Assembly (NCBI GenBank): GCA_000708835.1
Contig: DF237280.1
Location: forward strand, 1-64,000
Length of the DNA stretch: 64,000 nt
Origin: Klebsormidium nitens
Taxonomy: Eukaryota > Streptophyta > Klebsormidiophyceae > Klebsormidiales > Klebsormidiaceae
Direction: 5' to 3'
The position numbers and the translations under genes were made by a program. Under the pieces are notes generated by a model that saw only the letters and a list, made by a program, of their open reading frames with translations, made no database searches and had not been told where the DNA came from. Shown here one piece after another: positions 10,601 through 21,856 of this stretch. Every line of letters begins with the position of its first letter. Positions within the stretch are counted from its first letter, which is position 1.

Positions 10601-12793
10601 AGCTCTGGTGACTCACCAAGTCAGCCAGGGGTACCAGCGCAATGTCGTCTCCAGCAAGCGCGGGATGCGTTCGGGAGCGGACAATTCCAAACGCCCAGGA
10701 GAACGCGTCTGAAGTTGCCACCGACTGCGGCCACAGTTGGGGTTGGCTTTCGAGGATGGGGCGAACCGACTCCTCGAAGGTTCGTTCGATGAAGCTTCGG
10801 TAACTCAAGACGTTGCCGAGCAGCTGTGTGCCTGTTTTGCAATTGGATGATGGGATGAAATGACGAGAAAGGATGGGGTTTACGAGGGTTAGCAAAGGCT
10901 TACTTGTGGGAAGAAGCTTCTTAAAGACACCAAAAGAGGCCAGGACACAGATCGTCGACATGGTAAGATGCCCTCATGAAGATATCGTGAACTCCGATTG
11001 CAATATTCTTGTTGGAGGTTTCCAGGGGATACTGTATTACTGATGCGGATCGCAAGATTCAAGCAAATGATTTTACAACATGCACGCCAGCATACGGAGA
11101 AGCTTTTCGAAAGGGTGACTCTGAAGGACTTCGGGCGCTGGCATGATCTGCATAAAAGCACTGGCCGCAGGCTTACTGGAGTTTGTAACAAACTTGTCCA
11201 CGGTCGGCAGTCCCAAAGTTTGGGCGCGACACGAAGTCCGTTTCGATTTCAATGCACGTATTTGGCCGGTTAACATTCCCGGGCACTTTTGCTACGGGGA
11301 ACAACCCACATCAGCGCCCCCGATTTGGGCCGACCACATTCGTGCATCATACCTTCTCAAAATTTCCAGTATCAGCCAATTCCTGAACCTCTCAGCGCGG
11401 ACAGGTTTGGAGCATAGTCCAGTACATCAACAGTCCAGAACGAGGTCCCTGTCATCAACCTGGAATCCCTTTGAATGTTCTGAGGTCGAAGTTGGTAGAA
11501 TTTGACAGGTGGCAAGCATGATGTAGAGGAACGTACCTTCCAGCTCTTTGAGATCGTCGTCCTCCCTGCACATCAGAACACAGAGCTGGTGCTTTCAGGC
11601 CGACTACAAGACGAACACTGCTGGCAATTCAGACTGATGCTGTTTGAAACGGGCCTTCGTGATCAACAAGATAACTCGATCTTAGCATCTGCTTAGGAAA
11701 GGGAGCCACAGAAGGGACTTGTCCATCAAATCGAACCCCCTTTGCTTCCCCACGAAAACTCCATCGATGCGCACCAAGTCCTGAGCCCCCGCACCGTGAT
11801 CTGTGAATTTCTTCTGTCTTCCTCTCCCCCCCTCCATCTTATCATCCATCTTATCTTTCGAGATCACATGGCTCTCAATCTCCTAAAGACACGATCTCTT
11901 TGCAAGCAACGCAGTATAAGCAACAATGGAACCATTACAAACGGGCAGCTCACCAGAAGAAGGGGGAATCCAGCTCCTCTGGCAGTAGGTCCAAGTAGGG
12001 CCGCCACCGTGACTCGGGTTTCGCCTTCTCATGCAACAGAAACAGTGCCAGGGCGATCCAAGCGGGCAGATCTGCCAGGTGTTTTCGCACCGGTGAAGCT
12101 TGTGCGGCGCTTACGGACAAAAGCAACGACTCTGGGATTGCAAACAGCTCGTCGCGCTCATTGATTTGGGCCGTTGCTATGAGACCCAGGCCTTCAGGCA
12201 CCTGGCAAGGTTCCAAGGGGTGGGGCTTCATTCCTTTGATGTCAGTGATCAAGTTCCTTTTCAAGGCTTTCCAAGGGCAATGAATCAGAAGATTTTGCAA
12301 CGATACTTTCCTGCTTTGGTTACTTTGTAAGAAGGACTGGCGAGGTCTCGAAGATTCACGTCTATTTCATCTGATGGTGGTGGTCAAGGTGCATTCTTAG
12401 AAGAAATCTCAAGGGGCAATGAGCTGCAATCATTGACGGAATCCCCTGTCCATACTTTTTATGCTTCTGTTCACTTCATCAGAGACAGAGAGTACAATGA
12501 AAGCAGTGCACAGAGTGACGCATGGGGCCAGGAGAAGGGGGGGCAACCATGATTCAATAGAAATCACATAAGCCCCTTGAAGAAACTTTTTTTTGATGTA
12601 AACTTGCAAAGAGTCACTCAAGATGCCTCCACTAAGGCGCCTAGTGACGCCCCACCTCTGCAATGCGGAATGGTGTCTTCCCCTGTTCAACCACCCCGTT
12701 CTTCTCCAACCACTTCCAAAACTCTGCCACCTTCCGTTCCGTGTAGGCGCCCCCTGCCTGTTGCCCTTCTTTCAGTGTCGAGACTGCTGCCAA
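7627..12793 (-). CDS. Plastid SET-domain protein lysine methyltransferase (LSMT-like)
   Basis: Exons run 12793-12656, 12201-11954, 11565-11537, 10831-10617, 10278-9993, 9545-9393, 8615-8486 and 7844-7627. All junctions agree in phase except for one extra base in the fifth exon. The family uses S-adenosylmethionine to methylate lysines of Rubisco large subunit or fructose-bisphosphate aldolase in the plastid stroma. SET motifs in order are EGLGLIATAQINERDELFAI, LADLINHGNGPY and YSAGQQITMDYGAEKSN. The Rubisco-LSMT substrate-binding domain follows and ends with FFETRLKDLDRLEYYAERRL. Length from 12793 is about 471 aa, near the family norm without transit peptide. Oddities: a GGGG run at 10169-10172 shifts the frame inside the SET core; the same frame upstream continues to 13060 with a transit-peptide-like sequence but is cut by an in-frame TAG; and one intron holds a 170-bp tandem repeat. 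It is either a living gene with sequence errors or an early pseudogene. Confidence 0.85.
8854..9430 (-). repeat. Tandem repeat, about 170 bp x 3.4, copying the 3' end of a SET-gene exon
   Basis: The block AGCAGGAAGGCGT recurs with its AAGGCGT at 8911, 9081, 9251 and 9421, a constant 170-bp step. Each unit holds TGACGTCAGC-like sequence, then a copy of the last about 30 bp of the exon ending at 9393 (coding DAFLLEAIFRDA) with its GTGCGTG donor, then intron sequence. Only the rightmost copy joins the full exon. The other three are diverged decoy exon ends and donors lying downstream in the same intron. Confidence 0.9.
10169..10172 (-). other. Frameshift point in a four-G run within the SET domain
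   Basis: On the minus strand the frame running through WAKKTVGFFNAQKPIVWDAT changes to the frame of AYSAGQQITMDYG within the CCCC run. One base fewer gives a continuous SET core and restores phase 0 at the 9993 donor (exon length 286 = 95 codons + 1). This is either a homopolymer sequencing/assembly error or a true one-base insertion. Confidence 0.75.
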
Positions 12794-13060
12794 CTATAGT
12801 CCGCCGCTGAGAGCGATGTTGTCCAGCAAATTGCCATGGACTGTTCCTGTGCAGCTCATCGATTCTGTGCAATGCTGCGCCGTTTCTACGTTTCTGAGCA
12901 TGTCTATGGAACTTTGGCACCGACTCAGACCTGCAATGCACAATTGTGGAACTCCTGCAACTTTGGGAGCCTCTAAGAGTTTCTCTATGGGGGATTTGGG
13001 ACCGAAAACTTTGATTGATGAGCAGCTTGCTGCATGAAGCGGACACCGTACACTCAGCAC
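12794..13060 (-). other. Candidate 5' exon and transit peptide of the SET gene, closed by in-frame TAG
   Basis: An ATG at 13060 opens an 88-codon frame (MLSVRCPLHAASCSSIKVFG) rich in Ser, Ala, Cys and basic residues, as expected for a plastid transit peptide. It is in exactly the same frame as the first SET-gene exon, which begins LAAVSTLKEG at 12793, but the two are separated by a single TAG at 12796-12794. A short intron ending at ...CTATAG could remove the stop. Otherwise the gene starts elsewhere or is interrupted. Confidence 0.4.
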
Positions 13061-13480
13061 CTGTCATGCTGTCAAGTCCTATTAAGAAAACCACCTTATC
13101 CCACGTGATTGTGCTCAACGTGCTCACCACAACACTGCCAAATAACCAAAGATGGCCGCCCAACTTTTCTGTGACCACCTATATTAATAATGAGTTGTGG
13201 GGTCTCTGCCAAGCTAAAACTTTAATATTGAGAATCTCAAATTGGTTCTGACCAGACCCACACACAAACCGTTTTTTGCAGAGAGATGGTTTGTGCATAA
13301 CCCGCTAGTATCCGAGCCCAAATGCAGACTCCGGGTTACTGTACAGTGTACTACCTAAACCGGATCCAAGCCGACTGACCGAGCTAGAGATAGTTGCTCC
13401 TTCTCTCCTTGCTCTTTCGAAGGTTTTGGAAATTCTGAACGCAGAGCAGTGGTGCACGCCAGGCCGCAGGCGACGCCATC
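13061..13480. promoter_or_regulatory. Divergent intergenic region between SET and UFD2 genes
   Basis: About 420 bp separates the presumed SET start (13060, leftward) from the UFD2 ATG at 13481. This suggests a shared or bidirectional promoter. No canonical TATA pair was found. The UFD2 start sits in the context CATCATGGCGACC. Confidence 0.35.
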
Positions 13481-16400
13481 ATGGCGACCCTTCAATCCAC
13501 ACCCTCCTCCAAGGCCCCCGACAAGAGCAAGACCTCCCCTCGCAGCGCGCAGCAATCCCCCGCGGTCATGGAAGATGCGACGCTCTCACGAGTGCTGCAA
13601 GTCACGCTCACCTACCCCGAGAACAACCAGGCCCTTCCGGTGTACATGGAGCAACTAGCGGCAGAGATGCTTTCGGAGGGGCACGAGCTGCTGCTGGCCC
13701 GGGGGGATCTCGAGAGGATTCTAATGGACAGATTGTCCATGCCGCAGGAGACGCTCCAGAAGGATGCGCAGGAGACGCCGCTCAAGTATCTGGTGGAGAG
13801 CTACCGGCGAGCGGGGGATGAGGCGAGGAGGGTCAGGGCGTCCAGGAATAAGGAGCTGGTCGCGCAGCTGCAGGTGAAAAGCTAGGCAGACAGCAGCTTA
13901 TTGGCGCATCATGAGGAGAATTTCATGAGAGAGGTTGCAACTTGATTGTTGCTAAGCGTTCTGATGGTGGTCTGGTGAGGGTTTTGGTTAGCTTGTGCAT
14001 GGCGCCTTCTGAAAACTTCGTTCAAATGCTATGCTGCTGGCGAAAATTGAACCTCTATTGAGGAATCTTTGATCTGCCACTAAACTTAGCAAGGACAACC
14101 TTCCATTTGTTTTCATGACATGACCACTCCAACCAGAAAAACACAACCTGATGAGTTTCCTTTTCCAAATCCAGGACACGCTCGCCACCGCTAAGGACCT
14201 ACTCGTCTCCTACACGGGCCTTATGCTGCAGCATCCCGACATGTTTCCCCAGCCCCGCCCTAGCAGAACCGCCCGCAACACCCTCTCCCTCCTTGACCTC
14301 ATCGTCCCCTCATCCGAAGCCAGCCCCCTAGGGTTTCCTTCTTCCGGGGGGGCCGCCGGCCTGCCCCCAGGGTTTCTCGACCAACTGGTGCAGCGATTTG
14401 AGTCTGAGGGGCTAGAGGAGATATTCACCCCTGTCTTCTCAGAGCTCCCGGGGCGGCTTGTCAATGTGTCCCCCCTCGGCCCATTCCAAGGCCCGCTCAA
14501 AGCGCTCGCCACTCTAGTTGCTTACCCGGCAGTCGCCAAAGTCCTGGTCGCCCATCCAAAGTGGCTGCCGAAAGTGCCGAACGGGCGGATGCTGGAGCTG
14601 TCGAGCATCCTCGGGCCGTTCCTGCGGCTGTCCGTCTTCCCGGACGTGTTCAGCGGCGGGAAACCGGACGTCGTCCAGCAGTGCTTCGACGGGGACATGC
14701 TCGAGATCAACCCGAAGCGGCAGCAGGAGATGCTCGCGAGCCAGGTCTCGCTGAGGTCGCTCCTGGGCCAGTTGCACGAGGGGCTGCACGAGGTGTTCCT
14801 CGCGCTGCTGCGGAAACCGGACACGCGGGAGCGGGCCCTCGAGTACATCGCGGCGGTCATCACGGCAAACGAGGGGCGGAGCAAAATGCAGGCGGACGTG
14901 CAGGCGGTGGCGAGCCACAGCTTCTTCCACAACCTGGGGGCGGTGATGCTGAAGCTGTGCGAGCCGTTCCTGGACCCTGCATCGAACAAGAAGGACCGGA
15001 TCGACCCCGGGTACGTCCTCCAAAACGTGCGCGTCAACTTCAAGGACCTGACGGCGCTCGCAGCGTCGTCGGAAGAAGTCGCCTCGTGGGTCGACAAGCG
15101 GAATTACGCTCGGACGGAGGGGTTCAGGGTGCTGCAGCAAGAACAGGAGCAAGAGGAGCTGCGGCGGCTGTCGGCGCAGGGGGCCACGAGCTCTGCGCCC
15201 GCCCAAAACGCCAGGAATCCGGGCAGTAGGAGGGCGTCGGGGTCGACGCCCCCGTCTCCTGGGGGGGGGCAGGGGTACCACTTCATTTGCGAGTGCTTCT
15301 TTCTGACGGCGCGGGCGCTGAACCTGGGGCTGGCGAAGATCTTGTCGGAATACCATCACTTGACTCAGGTGAGACTCGGTCTCCTATGGGCGGGTCCAAG
15401 GTCGCTCTACAGGCTTTCATGATCTTGGAAAACCAAGGCTGGGAGTGCGCCTGGGTTGCGATTCGCCTGTTCATATTTGTTCATAAGATGGGTCAGTTAG
15501 TCAAAAGCAGCCCTGAAACGCTCAAAGCTATACTGTATCTTAGGCCCACCTATGACAAACTGCAGAGGTTTTCCTCCAGAAACCTTTCAGATTCTAACAC
15601 CATGGAAATGGCTTCCAAGCGGGTGGTGAGGAAGGGACCGTGATGTTTCAGATCCCTTGCGCTTGCATGCACTGGCGTGCTGAGCATAGCTTATGCGAAT
15701 CGAGGAGGCCCGCAAGAGCAACATTGAGTTACTCCTTTGAACCTGAGCATCCGGTGGCGAACGCCGTCAGCAGCTGTCAACGACACTTGACGACTCTCTT
15801 TGGAGTTTTGGGTTCCAAAGACGTTCACCTGACGGAGAAGAATAAGCACCGGAAGCCTGATGGGAGCAAGTCTTGACGACCTTCTTTGGAGTTTTGGGAT
15901 CCAAAGACTTTCACCTTCTTTCTGCTGACCGAAAGTAAGCACCAGAAGGCTGTCTGTATCGATAAGAGCAAGTCTTGATACGCCCTTATGCGAAATGTCC
16001 AGACGCTTGGGCGCATGATGCCGACGTACAAGCGGCTCGCTGCGGCGAAGGAGGCGGGGACGCTGAGCCCCCAGGAGGCAGCGCAGCTGGAGCAGTACAA
16101 AAAGGGCGTCACCCAGCGCATCCAAATGCAGCTGCTCTTTGAGACGGCCCTTAGCGACGTGTCATTCATCCAGGTCGGTTGCCTTACGCAGCTTGCACGG
16201 GTCATGTAGCCAAACCGGTGCGGCTGCTTCGATCAGACTGGGGTTGTTCATCTTGGGACTTCGCAAAAATCTTCAAGATTCTGCAACACACATTTGTTTC
16301 GGTACCCGCTGAAGCAATGCTCTGGTAGCGGCTGCACGCACATCTTTCTCGTTGATCACATCGCCCAGCAACTTGTCCGTCAATTTCAAAGCCTCACCTT

Positions 16401-19400
16401 TTCTTTTGTGCCAAGCTATGCTCTCGATTCTCACCTTGCGTTTGTGTTGGGCGTAGCAAGCTCTTCCTCCAGTAAATTTCACACATGAGGCAGCCTTACG
16501 ACCTGCTCGAGTCACGAGCGTGGCTGAATCTTCGTTCGCCCATCACGCCTCCCTTGACAGTCCCGGCTTTTTTTTGGTGGCCGTGCCTGAATGCAAAGGG
16601 GCGCACAACAGCGGTCTGCTAAACAGCCGGAAGCGAGCGCACGCTGTGAACCGCCGAGATCAGCAGACCGACATCTTGCTTTTGATGATGATACGGTTTA
16701 GTCACCTGCTTCGCCCGTTTGTGCTTCGTCATGAACAGTGTCAACTACTTTCCTGGGGCACGATGTGATACGCGCCGTATTGAGGCAGCCTTCGCATATG
16801 GGTTTGCATGACGAGGTGTCAAGAGGAAGTTTTCCTGTGGATACCTTTGCTTCGTGGTTGGGCGGTGATTGCTGTTGGCGCTTTCAGCATTGCGTTTGAC
16901 CCCTTCCGCACGCCTAATGACTCATGGACGCAAACTGTACTGGAAGAGGAAACAGGGCCCTGCGCCAATCGCAACTTGGTTGAGCCTTCTACTTGCACAA
17001 TTGGTTCAATGCTTCTAATCCATTCCTTCAACGCAATTCTTGAGTTAGTCCTTCTTCAATCCACCAGCTCTATTCGGTATTGCAGTCTGGCATGAGCTAC
17101 TACCGCTTGATGGCCATGTGGCTGGCGGACCAGGCCGGGGGGCTCCGGGTGCCCCTGCCGGTAACCCCCCCCATGGAGTTCTCGTCCATGCCCGAGCATT
17201 TTGTGGAGGACATGGACGATCTGCTACTCTACGTTGCGCGGCGGGCGCCTCGAGCATTCGAAGGCGCAAATTTGGTGAGGCTATGGGAGCTTAGCGGGTT
17301 GAGTTCTACTTTTGAACAGCTCGTTCGGTAGCTTCGGGTGAACAACTGGAATTTTTGCAAATCTAAGGTTTGCTTCGGGCAATTCTGTTTCTGACCCCTT
17401 CTGACCCCGTCCGAAGGTCCTCAGAAGAAGAGCGGTCGGGGGCAGAAATTTGCCTACGTCCATGGCGTGTATCCCTTCCAAAAAGCGAGAGAGACTCGCG
17501 GATTTTTGTCAACGTGTCGACGTGTTGTTCTTCCTTTGTCGGGCCACCAGAGCTCATATTCCTCCGACGCCTCCACCCAATTTCCTTTTGCATCGTCGAA
17601 AGCACCATAGCATGCAAGAAGGAAGGTTGCTCAATCCTTTAGTCGACCTACAGCTGACACAAGTACCGGTTCTCTATTGCCCCCCGCAGGAGGACCTCAC
17701 GAGCTTCATGGTGGTATTCCTGGGCAGCCCGCTGCACATGAAGAACCCGTACCTGCGCTCCAAGTTTGTGGAGATTCTCGCGGACTGGCTGCCCGACCGG
17801 TGTCCCACCGGAAGCATCCGCACCATCATGACCGGCCTCTTTGAGGGGCACCCCCTCGCGATCCAGTCTTTGGTGCCCAACCTGCTGCGCCTGTACGTGG
17901 ATATCGAGTTTACAGGGTCGCACACGCAGGTGAGACTTGAACGTGGCGGAAGACGCTTGTGGTGTTTGGAAGAAGAGGGGTGGAGTACTTTTGTTCTGTA
18001 GTTGCGGGTCCCAAAGGGAAGGGAAGGGGTTTACGAGGGAGGGGTCTGAGGGGGACGTTACTCCGCTGGTGCGAATCACAGCAGAGCATTGGAGGGAAGC
18101 TTCGATAAGTGAGAACATTTGGGTGCTTAGGTAAGGAACTTAGGTGAGAACTTAGGAGGGGTTAAGAGTTGGCACGCATCAAGCAATGGGGGGTTCTTTT
18201 CTCTTTTTCTGCTCGTCTGCAGCTTCAAGTGTGATAGATACTGCCCCTCGACAGTGCTCGCTCAAAGACCAAGTATCAGAAGTAATCCGGAACTGCAGAA
18301 TGGAAGGGGGAAAGGGGGAGCGAATGCTAAACGAATTGAACTTTCCTGTTCGCTGCAGTGGCATGAGAAGTTCAACATCCGGCACAACTTCGCAAATAGT
18401 CTAGAGTATTTGTGTGTGGAACTGCGAAGCACAAGGGAAAAAGGGCAAACGGATTCTGGACAAACTGAATCTCCTTTTCGCCGCAGTTCTACGACAAGTT
18501 CAACATCCGGCACAACATCGCAAACATCCTGGAGTACCTGTGGAAGGTGCCCGCGCACCAGGCGGCGTGGCAGCGCTTTGCGGTGGCGGAGGAAAAGGGC
18601 TTCTACCTGCGCTTCATCAACATGCTGGCAAACGACGCCATCTATCTCCTAGACGAAGCGCTACGAACCATCCCCGAACTCAAGGAGACCGAAGAGGATA
18701 TGGCCGACACCGAGCGGTAAGCGAACTGGTCTTCAAATGAGCACGGAATGGTCAACGGACTGGTTTTCTCTGAGTAGTTAAGCGGACTGGCCTTGTCTGG
18801 GCAGAAATAGAGGGTAGGCGGACTGGTTAGCTGAGCACGTTAGTGGGCGAAGTCTGGTGCTGACGACAAGGAAATCTGGGAGCCTTTTGGCCGTGCAGCG
18901 GGTTGTAGAGGCCGGTGGGCGAGTTGGGTTCTTTTTGAGGTCTTCGACAGAAGCTTAGGCTATAATTCGATTGCGATCGGTTTCGGCATATGATGGGGAA
19001 GGGCTGCGATGCATGGTCTGCGAAGTGGGCTCATGTTCATGCGAAAGAATATACAGATTTGCTTGAGGAGTTTGAGATGCAATTCCGAGGCTTGCGTTTG
19101 AAAAGGAGGAGTTGCCAACAGAGTGAGGTGGGCAGGTGGGTCTCTTATAAGCCCTAGCCGATGGTCTTAAGCATCTTCTCAAAGAGGCTGTTCATCCTAG
19201 CAGGGCCGATGAAAGACTCTTTCGACTAGGGCCTGCTATGGTAGTCAGAGTTGTTAGAACAGCAGGCGCTCTATTCTTATGGACTATGGGAAAGAAGGGA
19301 GCCCAAAAGGACAGGCTAGATGGGCTAAAACATAAGAACTTGTTGAGGCCTGACCTTCGGGTGGCTTCGCTGGTCCAGGATGGTATCATCAGCGGAAAAC

Positions 19401-21856
19401 GTGACGGCAGACATGACCGGATCGATAGACGTTGGTCATTTGAGATTCTCAAGATGCTGGACACGAGTTACTTGTGGAGATGTTGCCAAGCGTGTTATTC
19501 TTTGCCGTGCACTTTCTTTATTAAGGCACCATGTGCAGGTGGCAAGCTCAGCCGGCTGAGACGCGGACGGAGCGGGAGGAGATGTACCAGCGGAACATCC
19601 AGAACGTCAAGTGAGTGCTCGGCGACTGGCGGCAGAGCTAGATGCTGGAGGTCGCTCTATCGGGAAGCATGCTTTGCAGCGTCTAGTCACTTGAGTTGGC
19701 AGCCTTGTCTGAGGTTGTTCAAGAGTATCATGACGTGCTTCAGACAAGTTGCTTTTAGGCTGGCGACAGGTGGGCTGGAAATAGGTGGACAATGTCGCTG
19801 GACAAGCAACCTTGCATCCGAGGAACAGTGTATAGGTTTCAAACTCCGGAAAAACGTCGTTCAAGAGGAAGAAGAATGGAATCGAAGGGAAGCAGCGAGA
19901 ACGAATAGCGATACCCAAAAGTATAAACAAGGGTCAACTCTCAAACACGGACTACAAACAAACAATCAGACGAACAAGAAGCAAGAAGAAGGAACAACCT
20001 TTGAACAAGAAAGTACAAAGAACAGAAAAGCAAACGAACAAGGACCAAGAACGGGACCCAACAATCACACTCGTCGCTCTCCCCCAGGTGGGACATGCAG
20101 CTAGCCGGCAAGCACCTGGAGATGCTGGGCTACACGTCGGCGCTGATCGTGGCGCCGCTGCTGCTGCCCGAGATGGTGGAGCGCCTCGCGGCCATGCTCA
20201 ACTACTTTTTGCTGCAGCTAACGGGCCCGCAGCGCAAGGTGCTCAAAGTCAAGGACCCCGAGAAGTACGGCTTCAAGCCGCGCGAGCTGCTCGGACAGGT
20301 GCGCGCACATCAGTCTCGATCCTGCGGTAAAGCAGGCCTACGTTAAGTGGAGTCGGTACCCCAGGCTCGCACGAACTCACGAAGTGAACCAAAGGCTAAG
20401 ACGCTTTGCATCGGCACTGATCGTGAATCTCAAGCCACCCGGCCGCCCGGCGGTGCCCTAAAGTCAACGTGCCCTGTCTCGACGTACATTTGACACGTAC
20501 AGCGCACTACACAGAACGGTCGGGCGTTGTTGGTTGTTTTTGCGGCTGCCTGTGCTCGAGAAGCGGGCTCTTTGAATGCATCGGGACTGCTCCATTATGA
20601 TCTGGGGGCGAGTCGCAGAAAAAACGAAATGATAGGACAAAGCTGTGGGTTTCAGAGGCAACGGCTGGGACGGCTGCTTGAACGCCTCGTCCGTTGCTTG
20701 TGGTGAGGAACCAACTTGGCTTGTATACTCTTACGCTTTCAAGCATTCCTACTTAATTGACTACAGCGGGAGCAAGGTCCGGAAGGATAGGCAGCAAAGT
20801 GCTGTTTGGACGACGTTTTGGATTACGTAGCAGGCTGATACGCCGCTCGTTATCATGTGGGTGGGTGTGGAAATGCGTCGCAGACTGTTACTCTGCCTTA
20901 CACTTCGCATCCCCTCTTTTAGCCCCCCAGATCGAGGACATTTTAAGTTAACATCTTCCTGACGATGTAAAATGCACGCTTCCCGGCTCGTTATTTTCTG
21001 GAAACCTTTGAGATACGTCGCAGAATGTTATTCTGCCTTACACTTTCGCAACCCCTCTTTTACTCCCGCCCCAGATCGTGGACATCTACGTCAATATCTT
21101 CCGCGGCGACCGCGACGACGCGTTCGCGTCTGCGGTGGGCGCCGACGAGCGCTCGTACCGCGAGGAGGCGTTTCCGGAGACCGCGGACCTGCTGCGGACG
21201 CACATGCTGCGTCCGGAGCCGACCGTCCGGTCCTTCGCGGAGCTTGGGGAGAAAGTGCGCGGGCTGCGCTCGGAGGCGATGGACATCGAGGGCGCGCTGG
21301 GTGAAATTCCGGACGAGTTTCTGGACCCGATCATGGGCACGCTGATGAAGGACCCCGTGATATTACCGAGTTCCCAGACCGTGGTGGATCGGGCGGTTAT
21401 TCTGCGGCACCTGCTCAGCGATCAGGTGAGTGGGAGGTGCGGGTGGAAAGTGTACGGAGCATTGAAAGGGATCCCCCTTGTTTACGATGGATGGTAAATG
21501 GAGGGGTCGGGTGAAGTTTTCTTTGGAGGAGGCAGGCGGTTTGCTTGCTTTGTTGTTCCGTGTTTTGGTGGACAGGAATACGGGCTTGTCTTTGAAAAAG
21601 CAGACAAGAATACGGGCTTGTCAAGGACGTTGTCTCGCTTCTACTTCTGGTTCTGCTCCGAAGCTGTTTTGCACCGGCGCCAGGAAGGTTCTTGTCGAGC
21701 AATGAGTCCGTTGGAGTGTTCGACTGAGAGCGTGTGTTTGCGGCGACCTTGCAGAAAGACCCCTTCAACCGGAGCTTCCTTAAGGCCGAGATGCTGCAGC
21801 CCGATACAGAGCTGAAGGCCAAAATCGACGCGTTCTTGGCCGAGCATCGCCAGTAG
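13481..21856 (+). CDS. UFD2: Ubiquitin conjugation factor E4 (UFD2/PUB1-type U-box ligase)
   Basis: Ten exons join in phase: 13481-13873, 14175-15368, 16003-16173, 17086-17274, 17690-17929, 18487-18716, 19539-19610, 20088-20298, 21075-21425 and 21755-21856, giving 1050 aa, close to plant homologues. E4/UFD2 extends short ubiquitin chains on substrates delivered by Cdc48/p97; the plant orthologue (PUB1/MUSE3) helps turn over NLR immune receptors. The UFD2 core spans most of the protein, with family motifs [40 protein letters not shown] and [18 protein letters not shown]. The C-terminal U-box (about residues 978-1047) reads [20 protein letters not shown], with the expected KDPFNR in the last exon. 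A low-complexity Ser/Gly insert lies near the end of exon 2. The gene diverges from the SET gene about 400-700 bp away. Introns hold duplicated pieces of exons 6 and 9. Confidence 0.95.
15790..15985 (+). repeat. Intronic tandem repeat, about 86-95 bp x 2
   Basis: TGGAGTTTTGGG occurs at 15801 and 15887. It is followed in both copies by CCAAAGAC, TTCACCT, TAAGCACC and GAGCAAGTCTTGA in the same order, with a small length difference. It lies in the UFD2 intron between exons 2 and 3, just before the exon 3 acceptor. Confidence 0.8.
18359..18420 (+). repeat. Partial duplicate of UFD2 exon 6 with its acceptor
   Basis: A CTGCAG acceptor at 18353-18358 is followed by sequence whose phase-0 translation ([18 protein letters not shown]) closely matches the start of the real exon 6 at 18487 ([18 protein letters not shown]). 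The spacing is exactly 128 bp, and the flanking intron tails are also alike (AAACTGAATC/AATTGAACTTTCC). It decays after about 60 bp, so it is an exon-edge duplication and a decoy acceptor rather than a full exon. Confidence 0.85.
20862..20945 (+). repeat. Duplicate of the intron/exon 9 boundary of UFD2
   Basis: GTCGCAGACTGTTACTCTGC and the following CCCCTCTTTTAGCCCCCCAG/ATCGAGGACAT are a second copy of the true boundary at 21018-21086 (CCCAG/ATCGTGGACAT), 144 bp upstream. The copied exon start would reach a stop after six codons, so use of this decoy would truncate the U-box. Confidence 0.8.
21571..21622 (+). repeat. Short intronic direct repeat, 20 bp at 32-bp spacing
   Basis: GAATACGGGCTTGTC occurs at 21576 and again 32 bp downstream in the last UFD2 intron. 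It is a small slippage-type duplication. Confidence 0.7.

Noticed and set aside
14514-15359. 281-codon frame on the minus strand within UFD2 exon 2
   Set aside because: Arg/Pro-rich shadow of the GC-rich UFD2 coding strand, with no domain or splice context.
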